Assembly (NCBI GenBank): GCA_944323205.1
Contig: CALURO010000010.1
Coordinates: 1-64,000, forward strand
DNA from: an uncultured Mucispirillum sp.
GTDB lineage: Bacteria; Chrysiogenota; Deferribacteres; Deferribacterales; Mucispirillaceae
DNA: 64,000 bases
Reading direction: 5' to 3'
In this document: in pieces, positions 17,747-25,397 of the stretch
Numbering within the stretch: the first letter of the stretch is position 1
How the letters are laid out: every line of letters starts with the position of its first letter
The notes under the pieces: model-generated
What the model was told of the DNA's origin: nothing
Seen by the model: the letters and a program-made list of their open reading frames with translations, nothing else
The model's database searches: none
Program-made: the position numbers and the translations under genes

Positions 17747-18823
17747 TTAAAATGGAACATCTTCATCTATATTCATATTAATATTATAATTTTTTGGTTC
17801 TTTGTAACAATGCATATTTATATATTTTGCTACAGTAACATAAAATTGTTGAAGTAAAGTTGGATATCTTTGTTGTATTTTTTTATATAATTTTAATAAA
17901 TCTTTTACTAATTTTAACGATATAGAACCAGGTTCAATTACACATTCATTCTTTTCTAATATATCTGTAATATCAATATTTCTTTCTAATATATGCATAT
18001 TAATATTATCTTCTAATCTATTAAATATATTTTCTATATCTTTTTCAGTAAATTGCATATTAATAGTAAATCTATTTAAAACATATTCTTGAAAATCATC
18101 ATCAATAGTTTTATTACATATATTAAATATACAATCATATATTTCATCACTTAATGATTCAATCTCAGTTTCTGAAATATTATTGCTATTTTGTATAATA
18201 TTATCTTTTTGTTCCTCTTTAATAATATCTGTATAAAATGTATTTGGTTCAATTTTAAGAATTTTATTTGTTTTAGTTTTAAATTCTTGCTCTAATTCAT
18301 TTTTGCTTTTAATAAAACCATTATCACTTGTTAATAAGATAATATTTTCTTCACCATTAGTCCTAAAATAATCAATGATACTTAACCACATTAAAGTATC
18401 TTTAAAGCCTTTATCACTTTTATCTGTTACAAAAGGTGGTATTTTTTTAAATGCTCTTTCAAGAATTATACTGAATATTTCTTCTGACTTACTGTATTTA
18501 ATTATATTTTTACCAAATTTTCTCTCATAATTTTTTTGCATTATATCTTTATGAGTACTTTCTAGCCTATCAACATCTACCTTATAAGAAACTTTAATAT
18601 AGCTATCTAACAATTGTTCAAGTTCCCTTACTGTATTATACTTGTTTAATAATTCATTACACCTATGAGCTTTCCTTTCATCTACTACTACTTGTGGTAT
18701 ATATAATTGATACCCTTTTTCTTTCAATGTTTTAATAACACTATTAACTTTACCAGCATGTTCAACTATAAAATTTGTATCAAATACTATTGCTGTTTTT
18801 TCTGCTTGTTTATTTTCTTCCAC
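17747..18823 (-). CDS. PIN-domain protein embedded in the type I R-M operon
   Basis: A 358-residue protein with an N-terminal PIN-like nuclease domain. IVFDTNFIVEH (Asp near residue 15), PQVVVDERKAHR (acidic residue near 50), FKDTLMWLSIIDYF (Asp near 132) and LLTSDNGF (Asp near 155) are the expected acidic positions, so it may be an RNase. Residues about 200-358 are an acidic helical region with no recognised domain. The family resembles DUF4935-type PIN proteins. GTG at 18823 is chosen because GGAGG lies six bases upstream; it begins right after the hsdS stop. The role is unknown but its position between hsdS and hsdR suggests a linked anti-phage function. Confidence 0.7.
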   Translation of the reverse strand: MEENKQAEKTAIVFDTNFIVEHAGKVNSVIKTLKEKGYQLYIPQVVVDERKAHRCNELLNKYNTVRELEQLLDSYIKVSYKVDVDRLESTHKDIMQKNYERKFGKNIIKYSKSEEIFSIILERAFKKIPPFVTDKSDKGFKDTLMWLSIIDYFRTNGEENIILLTSDNGFIKSKNELEQEFKTKTNKILKIEPNTFYTDIIKEEQKDNIIQNSNNISETEIESLSDEIYDCIFNICNKTIDDDFQEYVLNRFTINMQFTEKDIENIFNRLEDNINMHILERNIDITDILEKNECVIEPGSISLKLVKDLLKLYKKIQQRYPTLLQQFYVTVAKYINMHCYKEPKNYNINMNIDEDVPF

Positions 18824-18824
18824 T

Positions 18825-19973
18825 TTATACCTCCAGTTTTCCACTCATTAATCTTGGTAAAAGTAAATCTCGTTGTTTGATAAGGTTTTGATTTTGTTCT
18901 AATAAATTATTCATTTTACTATCTATATCAGCAACTAAATTTGTAAAATCAATAATTAGTTTTTGTGATGGCTTTAATAATTTAAATTTTTTGATATTAT
19001 ATATTGGTAATTTTGGTTGGCTAATACCTACAATTCCAGAATATAACTCTCCTTGCCCTTGCGATGATTTCAAATAATGATATAAATAACTTTTAGTAAA
19101 ATGGCGAACTTCTGTAATATTAACACAATTTTCTGTGAGATTTGCTCCATTTAATGTTGAACCAACACATGCTACAAGTCCAATCGTTCCAACAATTGAA
19201 ATTAATAAATCCCCTTTTTTTACAGTAAATCTATTTAATATATTAAATGTTGCATTATCGATATACATCATATTCTCAGTAAGTGGAATAAATTTATATT
19301 TAGATATATCACGAATACGAATATAAGGATGTTCTGTTTGTTCTATACAAAAGTCTTTGCCTGTTGGGAGCCTTTTTCCACCTTTAATATTGACAAAATC
19401 TCCAAGTTTTACAACTTCCCAGCCTTCTGGTAAACCATTTACAAACTTTACTTTCTCATGCCCTGGAAAACGAAAGCGAACAAACCATTCTTTATATATT
19501 TCTTGAGCCATTTGCTCTAATATATCTATTCGCCTGTTATTATTTTCTATTAAATCATCATAAGTAGAAAGTATATCAGCAATTTTTTCTTGTGTTACTA
19601 AATCTGGGATAATACAATAACATCTTTCTAAATGATATTTATTCAAGCCAGGCACTGCAGCATCAGAATTATATAAATTTAATTTCATATTTTTCAAATA
19701 ATAATATATAAATAACATATTCTCATTATTAGTATTATCTATATAAAATGTTGTATCAATACAATAAAAAGGGTTTCTACTAAAAAAAACAGAACCAACA
19801 CTACCTTTTCGTCCAACAATTATTCCTTTATCAGCTAATTTACTATTAGATAAACCAAACAAACCAGATGATGAAAAAACTTTATACTCACTACCTGGTA
19901 TCATTTTATCACTACTTTTACCATACTTTAAAGAAAAAATATCCCCTAATCTTTTTTCCTGCCATACTGCCAT
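18825..19973 (-). CDS. hsdS: Type I restriction specificity subunit (locus 1)
   Basis: Determines the DNA sequence recognised by the HsdM2S methylase and the restriction complex. The 382-residue protein has two target-recognition domains (residues about 1-150 and 180-340), each followed by a conserved helical spacer: the first with QEIYKEWFVRFRFPGHEKVK, the second ending LLPRLMSGKLEV. An AAAGGAT ribosome site lies inside the end of the preceding gene. No long homopolymer is seen here. The recognised sequence cannot be predicted from the protein. Confidence 0.93.
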   Translation of the reverse strand: MAVWQEKRLGDIFSLKYGKSSDKMIPGSEYKVFSSSGLFGLSNSKLADKGIIVGRKGSVGSVFFSRNPFYCIDTTFYIDNTNNENMLFIYYYLKNMKLNLYNSDAAVPGLNKYHLERCYCIIPDLVTQEKIADILSTYDDLIENNNRRIDILEQMAQEIYKEWFVRFRFPGHEKVKFVNGLPEGWEVVKLGDFVNIKGGKRLPTGKDFCIEQTEHPYIRIRDISKYKFIPLTENMMYIDNATFNILNRFTVKKGDLLISIVGTIGLVACVGSTLNGANLTENCVNITEVRHFTKSYLYHYLKSSQGQGELYSGIVGISQPKLPIYNIKKFKLLKPSQKLIIDFTNLVADIDSKMNNLLEQNQNLIKQRDLLLPRLMSGKLEV

Positions 19974-19978
19974 AATGT

Positions 19979-20329
19979 TTATCCTTTCATTCCAAAATCA
20001 ATTATAAGTTTTAAAAATAATGAATATTGAGCATTTAAGATTTTTTCTTGCTCTGACTGTGCCTGCATATTCTTTATTTCTTCCACCACATCTACTGCAA
20101 ACTTATAATATTCTTTTTCTAGTCTTTGTGGTGTTTTATTATTCAGCATTAACTTTACAGCACTAAAAAATATTTTTGCTTTTTTATATTTTTCTATTTG
20201 CTCATTTTTAGTGGCAAGAAAACTTATAGCATAATCCACCATATCTAAAGCAACAGCAACTGTCAGTTTCACATTGCCATCACTATACAAAACAGTATTG
20301 GGTTTAAATGGTCCTATATTTCTATACAT
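19979..20329 (-). CDS. Uncharacterised 116-aa protein between hsdM and hsdS
   Basis: No known domain recognised. The sequence is helix-rich, with a conserved-looking N-terminus (MYRNIGPFKPNTVLYSDGNV) and a long central amphipathic helix (residues about 40-100), without signal peptide or membrane segment. It has a good AAAAGGA ribosome site and is spaced 5 bases from hsdS and 31 from hsdM, so it is translated as part of the R-M operon. A size and position like this would fit a small regulator or cofactor of the methylase, but that is speculation. Confidence 0.6.
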   Translation of the reverse strand: MYRNIGPFKPNTVLYSDGNVKLTVAVALDMVDYAISFLATKNEQIEKYKKAKIFFSAVKLMLNNKTPQRLEKEYYKFAVDVVEEIKNMQAQSEQEKILNAQYSLFLKLIIDFGMKG

Positions 20330-20360
20330 TGTTATATCCTTTTAAAATAGACTTTTTATA

Positions 20361-22073
20361 TTAAAACAAACCCTTTATATTCTCACTGATTTTATTTTCT
20401 AAAATATGAGCCTGGCTGTTTAGCTTATCTAATTCTTCATTTAATTTAAGCATTTCTGTTTTAAATTCTTCTGCTGTCATGCCGTCATCTTCTATTACTA
20501 CACCCACATATCTGCCAGGGTTAAGTGAATAATCCTGGTCTTTTATGCCGTCTTCCCCTTCTAATGTGGCAGCTTTACAAAGCCCCACCACATCATTATA
20601 CACCCCATTTGGAAAACGCTCCATAAGCCAATCTATTTGCTCTTTATAGTAGCTTTTTGGTTTTATATCTTCATCATCTGAAACATCTGGTGCACTATCA
20701 AACTGTTCTTTATATTCATTAATTAATGCTTGAAATTCTTCCGTTTTACCTTCATAAAGCCTTGTAATAATACTAAGATTTTTTATCTGTTCATCTGAAA
20801 ATTTTCTATGGGCTCTATCTATCTGAGTAAATATATTTCTTGCATCTATAAAAAGTATTTCGTCTTTTTTCACTTTATTTTTATTGAAAAACCATAGTGT
20901 TGCAGGAAGTGTAACATTTGTAAACATATTAGAAGGCAGTGTTACCATTTGGCTGATAATGCCTGATTCTATTAATTTTATACGGATATCTTTTTCGCTG
21001 TTGCCAGCATCTGATGCAGAATTTGCCATAACAAGTGCCGCCCTGCCATTATCATTTAAAGCTGTTGCAAACTGGCTTATCCATAAATAGTTTGCATTTG
21101 GTACTGTTTCTTTTGCATCTTTTTTAGTGCTTTTTGTTTTATTTTGTGGCACACCGTAAGTATTAAATCGGGGCTGATTTTTCACTAAATCAAGCTCCAC
21201 TTCGTCCACATTAAATGGTGGGTTTGCCATTACATAGTCAAAGTTACCTACACTATCATAAGGGTCACTTGAATATGTATTTGCTTCTGTAATAGTGCCC
21301 CTTACATTATTTAATACAAGGTTCATTTTAGCAAGGCGAACAGTTGCTGCTGTTGTTTCTACTCCATAAGCTCGTAAATTTAGATTTGCCCCCCCCCGAT
21401 TTTTATGATGTTCTATGTAATGGGCAGTCTGCACAAACATTCCACCACTGCCACAGGCTGGGTCTAATATTTTACCTTCTGTTGGTGCCAGTACATTTAC
21501 CATATAAGCTACTACGCTTGATGGTGTAAAAAATTCGCCACCTGCTGAGCCGTCTAGCAATGCAAACTTACCTAAAAAATATTCATATATCTGCCCAAAA
21601 ACATCTAAGGTAGTATTTTCTGGTATATCTTTAAATATGCGGAGCAATTTTGATAAGACCAGCTTATCATCTTTACCATTTACTTTATAATATATTTCTT
21701 TTGGGAGAGTATCTTCTAATTCTGCAGAATATTTTTCTATTAACTCCATAGCTGTTTTTATCTTTTCTGCTAGATTTTCACTTTCTGGCAGGTTTAAAAG
21801 ATAATCATACCTTGCCTCATCTGGAAGATAAAAGCCACATTTTTCTATTGCTATTTCATGGATAGCTCGCTCTACCCTGCTGCCCTTTGTTTTTTTATAT
21901 TCTTCATTTATTTCTTTTTCATACTGCTTATACTTACAGTCTGTAAATCTTAAAAATATTAAACCCAATATTGGCTCTGCATATTCTGATGATTTTAAAC
22001 CAGAACTAGCTCTTAATACATCTGCACTTTTCCATAAATTTGCCTGCAATTCTTTTAATTCTTTATTTGTCAT
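20361..22073 (-). CDS. hsdM: Type I DNA methyltransferase subunit (locus 1), with in-frame G9 tract
   Basis: An N6-adenine methyltransferase; methylates the host target and forms the core of the restriction complex. The 570-residue protein has an N-terminal HsdM helical domain (residues 1-160), SAM-binding motif I DPACGSGG near 203 and catalytic motif IV NPPF near 282. A run of nine Gs on the coding strand (21397-21389) encodes R-G-G-A near residue 226, between these motifs. One G fewer stops translation after three codons, one more after about 20. The gene is therefore ON here but probably phase-variable. Confidence 0.93.
   Translation of the reverse strand: MTNKELKELQANLWKSADVLRASSGLKSSEYAEPILGLIFLRFTDCKYKQYEKEINEEYKKTKGSRVERAIHEIAIEKCGFYLPDEARYDYLLNLPESENLAEKIKTAMELIEKYSAELEDTLPKEIYYKVNGKDDKLVLSKLLRIFKDIPENTTLDVFGQIYEYFLGKFALLDGSAGGEFFTPSSVVAYMVNVLAPTEGKILDPACGSGGMFVQTAHYIEHHKNRGGANLNLRAYGVETTAATVRLAKMNLVLNNVRGTITEANTYSSDPYDSVGNFDYVMANPPFNVDEVELDLVKNQPRFNTYGVPQNKTKSTKKDAKETVPNANYLWISQFATALNDNGRAALVMANSASDAGNSEKDIRIKLIESGIISQMVTLPSNMFTNVTLPATLWFFNKNKVKKDEILFIDARNIFTQIDRAHRKFSDEQIKNLSIITRLYEGKTEEFQALINEYKEQFDSAPDVSDDEDIKPKSYYKEQIDWLMERFPNGVYNDVVGLCKAATLEGEDGIKDQDYSLNPGRYVGVVIEDDGMTAEEFKTEMLKLNEELDKLNSQAHILENKISENIKGLF
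21389..21397 (-). repeat. G9 homopolymer inside hsdM (locus 1)
   Basis: Nine consecutive Gs on the coding strand in an otherwise AT-rich gene. Tracts of this length slip during replication in many bacteria. In both shifted frames stop codons follow quickly. Confidence 0.85.
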
Positions 22074-22134
22074 ATTTTAATATCCTTATTTTTTACTTAT
22101 TGTTATATATACAATTTAGCATATATTTTGATAT

Positions 22135-23625
22135 TTACAAGTCTTTTCGCCTAAAATATATTTCTTTTGGTTTTACGCCAAGCATAGAAAGCTGGATAAG
22201 ATTTTTACGAATAGAAAGAATATTTTGTTTAACTTCATTTATATTATAAAATACAGGTCTATTATGATTGTCTATTCCTTTACAAATCATTGGAATGCCT
22301 ATATATTCTATACGAAAACTATACTCTATCTTATCTGGAAACTTTACTGATAAATAATGAGCAGCACTATATTTTTCTACCATTTCTCTTATTTCATTTT
22401 CTGTTATAGAATGGATAATGTTTGCTAGTAATCCATAAAATGGATTATTCTTTTTCAGTTGGTCATATAAATATATTAGCTTATCATATATATCACTAAA
22501 TGATTTATCATATTCACTTCTTTTCATTAACTTCGTTGGTTCATCTTCAAGTATCTCTCGCATACTAATAAAAACACTATAATCTTTAATATATACTGCT
22601 CTGTAAAAAAAACATATTATCAAATATTCTTTATGATATTCTTGTGTAACTTTTTCTTTAATATAATATAAATGGTCTAAAACTTGTTCTATATCTCTTA
22701 GTGATAAATTCAATGACTGTACTATTTTAGCAGCAATAGTTGTAAATTCTTCGCTCATTTTAAAATCATTATATTTTTTCATTGTTTCTTCTATAAAGAC
22801 TTTAACATTATCAGGAAGTATTTTTTCTATCGGATACAATGTAAAATCATGTGTAGTAAACTTTTTATAATAAGCATAACCATCCATTTCGCTGCCATAT
22901 ATACCTTTTATTGTATTTGATAATTCTTTTTTATTTACTGTTAATATAAATGCAATGTTTGGTATTTCAAATATATGCTTTAACTGCTCTATTAGCTTTA
23001 TAACAAATTTTGGATTACTTCTATCAAGCTCATCTATAAATATAACAACTGGTTTATCAAATAAACATGTAAATTTTACTAGTGCTTCTCTAAAATCACT
23101 TATATATTTTTCATATAGTTCAAGATATTTTATTTTATCTTTTATTTTACTAGATAAAAATTTTTGTGCTACTTGTATAATAGTACGAATTGCACTGATA
23201 ACTGATGATACTTCCACACCAGCAATAAATATACTAGAATGTATTAAAAATTTTGGTACTTTATTTTTAAGTACAGGTATTTTGTTTCGAACTTTCCACC
23301 AAAAACCCATATTAGTTTTATAATATTGATTTATATTAGCATTTAATTCTTTTACAAATACAAGTAACGGATCTTCTGCATAATCTTTTTTATGGGCATC
23401 TATATAGCATGTAAAATATCCCTGTTCTTCTAGGTATTTATACCAGTTTTTAGCAAGATATGTTTTACCTGTTCCCCAGTCGCCAGAAACTGATATTACT
23501 AAATGATGATTTATTTTAGTAGAAAGTAAAGCATCAGTCCATTCAACAGCTAATGCTTTTCTATTTAAATAATCTGGCTCAAATGCTTTTGCAATATTAT
23601 CTTTATTTTGGCTGTTTTCTGGCAT
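22135..23625 (-). CDS. KAP-family P-loop NTPase
   Basis: A 496-residue KAP NTPase. Walker A GDWGTGKTYLAKNWYKYL lies near residue 47 and Walker B VVIFIDELDRSNPKF near 196, the typical KAP arrangement. The region between (residues about 105-160) carries hydrophobic stretches, as in KAP proteins whose NTPase domain is interrupted by membrane segments. KAP ATPases are linked to membranes and, in bacteria, often to defence islands. It is the first gene of the leftward R-M operon, 61 bases before hsdM, and has its own promoter. A defence role alongside the type I system is inferred. Confidence 0.8.
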   Translation of the reverse strand: MPENSQNKDNIAKAFEPDYLNRKALAVEWTDALLSTKINHHLVISVSGDWGTGKTYLAKNWYKYLEEQGYFTCYIDAHKKDYAEDPLLVFVKELNANINQYYKTNMGFWWKVRNKIPVLKNKVPKFLIHSSIFIAGVEVSSVISAIRTIIQVAQKFLSSKIKDKIKYLELYEKYISDFREALVKFTCLFDKPVVIFIDELDRSNPKFVIKLIEQLKHIFEIPNIAFILTVNKKELSNTIKGIYGSEMDGYAYYKKFTTHDFTLYPIEKILPDNVKVFIEETMKKYNDFKMSEEFTTIAAKIVQSLNLSLRDIEQVLDHLYYIKEKVTQEYHKEYLIICFFYRAVYIKDYSVFISMREILEDEPTKLMKRSEYDKSFSDIYDKLIYLYDQLKKNNPFYGLLANIIHSITENEIREMVEKYSAAHYLSVKFPDKIEYSFRIEYIGIPMICKGIDNHNRPVFYNINEVKQNILSIRKNLIQLSMLGVKPKEIYFRRKDL

Positions 23626-23691
23626 ATATCACCTATATATATTAATAAATTATTAATAAAAATTTCGTATAATCAATATGATATTTTATTA

Positions 23692-23706
23692 CGACAACTA
23701 TTGTCG
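23692..23706. promoter_or_regulatory. Palindromic candidate operator upstream of the KAP gene
   Basis: CGACAA-CTA-TTGTCG is a perfect 6-bp inverted repeat around a 3-base centre. It lies just downstream of the predicted transcription start, where a bound repressor would block the promoter. No regulator gene is adjacent. Confidence 0.5.
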
Positions 23707-23728
23707 CAACATGTTATATTTACGATAC

Positions 23729-23757
23729 ATTATATCACTTTTTTTAAACAATTTCAA
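23729..23757 (-). promoter_or_regulatory. Sigma70-like promoter of the KAP/type I R-M operon
   Basis: On the minus strand TTGAAA (23757-23752), an exact 17-base spacer and a consensus TATAAT (23734-23729). The predicted leader is about 95 bases and contains the palindrome at 23692-23706. Confidence 0.75.
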
Positions 23758-23905
23758 GGAAGTAAAGTGTAAAAAAATATATATTACATATAATATTACA
23801 TCTGATAATTAAGAAAAATAAGCAATTTATTTACTTTTAAAATTATATTTGTAATGGAAAAACAGAAAGTAGATTTTTTTATAAATAATAGAGATATAAA
23901 AACAA

Positions 23906-23935
23906 AAAAGCCCTGACTTTTACACTAGGGCTTTT
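23906..23935. terminator. Intrinsic terminator after tRNA-Ser
   Basis: 9-bp stem AAAAGCCCT / AGGGCTTTT with a 12-base loop and, on the minus strand, a following T-run. It lies just past the 3' end of the tRNA. Confidence 0.75.
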
Positions 23936-23939
23936 GCAA

Positions 23940-24027
23940 CGGAGGAGGTAGGATTCGAACCCACGGTAGGCTACTAACCTACAACGGTTTTCAAGACCGC
24001 CGCCTTAAACCACTCGGCCACTCCTCC
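23940..24027 (-). tRNA. tRNA-Ser (anticodon UGA)
   Basis: An 88-base tRNA with a long variable arm, as expected for serine. The acceptor stem is GGAGGAG paired with CTCCTCC, the D-loop region is GCCGAGTGGTTTAAGGC, the anticodon loop is CTTGAAA (anticodon TGA), the variable arm is TAGGTTAGTAGCCTA and the T arm carries GGTTCGAATCC. The discriminator is G. CCA is not encoded. The 3' end faces the defence island. Confidence 0.95.
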
Positions 24028-24126
24028 AAGGGAATATCTTTATACTATATATTTTTTTATAATGCAAGCATTTTTTTTTAAAATTTAATATTTTTTATAA
24101 GTATTATTTTTTACAGGTAAATATCT

Positions 24127-24585
24127 TTATTTATTGCTGAAAATTACAATATCTGCTCCAGCACCTGCGCCGCCTTGAACACCGTCTTCTCCATAAGAAT
24201 GAATAGAATATTTTACACCATTGCTTTTATATTCATATTTTCTGCCCCAGCCGTCTACTAAATCAGGTCTTGGGAATTTATAACCTTCCCACTTCATAGC
24301 TCTTGAATATGGTGAGTTGCCTTCTAAATATCTGTTTGGCACAATACGGTCTGGCACAACTGTAACATTATATTTTTTAATTTTTTCAAGCCCTTCTTCT
24401 GTTTTTGGGTATTTTCCATGTTCTTTTTTATATGCTTCAAGCTGTTTTTCTATAACAGACATATCATATATAGAATGTTTTACTTTATCTTCATGGCTTT
24501 CATTATCACCACTTTCTGCATAGCTTATACCAGCAAATATTATACATATAAAAAAAACTTTAAATAATATAAATATATTTCTCAT
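24127..24585 (-). CDS. GspG-like C-terminal domain protein, secreted
   Basis: A 152-residue protein with a cleavable-type signal peptide (residues 1-22, ISYA). Its mature part resembles the globular domain of the major pseudopilin GspG: YPKTEEGLEKI, DGWGRKYEYKSNG, IHSYGEDGVQGGAGAGADI, including the acidic calcium-loop region. True pseudopilins begin with a prepilin peptidase site and a long hydrophobic helix, which is absent here, so this cannot join a pseudopilus in the usual way. No type II secretion genes are nearby. Function is unknown. Confidence 0.75.
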   Translation of the reverse strand: MRNIFILFKVFFICIIFAGISYAESGDNESHEDKVKHSIYDMSVIEKQLEAYKKEHGKYPKTEEGLEKIKKYNVTVVPDRIVPNRYLEGNSPYSRAMKWEGYKFPRPDLVDGWGRKYEYKSNGVKYSIHSYGEDGVQGGAGAGADIVIFSNK

Positions 24586-24615
24586 ATAACACCTCTTTGA
24601 TAATTAATTTTATTA

Positions 24616-25374
24616 TTATAAACTATTAAGCATAGCTAAAAATTTATTTGGATAATAAAGTGCAAGTTCTCCATGATTTAAACCTTTATATTCTATTATC
24701 CTTAATGATGGCAGCAGATTTTTTAATTTCTCCGCTGAAAGTTTAACACATTTCATCTCTTTAGAGCCATACATATATATTATATCAGTTTTTGAATTTT
24801 TAATTTCAGGCTTTAAATAATATGAAGCCATATATGTATTATATATACTATAAAGAGTTTCTTTTTTCAATACAGGTATATATTTTATATACATTTGTTT
24901 TTGAATATCAGAAAAAGTTTTTTTACTTGAAAATTTTAAAATAAACATTTGTATTTTACATGCTGTTTCACTAAAAATAAAATTATAAAAGTATTTAATA
25001 AAAAATTTTGCAGTTTTTGCTAGTTTTGGCTGTGGATAACATATACTTCCATCTATTATAGCTTTATCTGCTATATCTGGTTTTAAAGATATCATTTCTA
25101 ATATTATTTGTCCACCAAGAGAAAGTCCATATAATAAATGCAGTCTTTTGCAGGATTTCTTTTCAATATATTGAATAATTTGTTCTGCACAATGTTCTGT
25201 AGAAATATATGGTGTTTGGCTGTCTTCGCTGTGCCCATCAAGTGTTGGAAGAATAACATAATATGATTTAGAAAGAGCATCAATATAGTTAATAAAATTC
25301 CACCAGCCATAGCCTGCACCATGAATGAGCATTATATGTGGATTTTCTATACAGCCATAAGTATTAAAAATCAT
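24616..25374 (-). CDS. Alpha/beta-hydrolase fold protein
   Basis: A 252-residue alpha/beta hydrolase. The oxyanion-hole motif HGAGYGWW lies near residue 20 and the nucleophile elbow LYGLSLGG near 90, with a C-terminal GLNHGELALYYP carrying the likely catalytic His; Ser, an acidic residue and His would form the triad. No signal peptide. The in-frame ATG at 25374 is chosen over a TTG four codons earlier, which is possible. It follows the PanE-Nudix gene by about 20 bases, so they may be co-transcribed. The substrate is unknown. Confidence 0.8.
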   Translation of the reverse strand: MIFNTYGCIENPHIMLIHGAGYGWWNFINYIDALSKSYYVILPTLDGHSEDSQTPYISTEHCAEQIIQYIEKKSCKRLHLLYGLSLGGQIILEMISLKPDIADKAIIDGSICYPQPKLAKTAKFFIKYFYNFIFSETACKIQMFILKFSSKKTFSDIQKQMYIKYIPVLKKETLYSIYNTYMASYYLKPEIKNSKTDIIYMYGSKEMKCVKLSAEKLKNLLPSLRIIEYKGLNHGELALYYPNKFLAMLNSL

Positions 25375-25397
25375 ATATTTTTCCAACAGCCATAATA

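Noticed and set aside
23940..24027. tRNA-Ser as the integration site of the defence island
   Set aside because: The tRNA 3' end does face the island, but I see no copy of its 3' sequence near 14200-14550 and no integrase gene.
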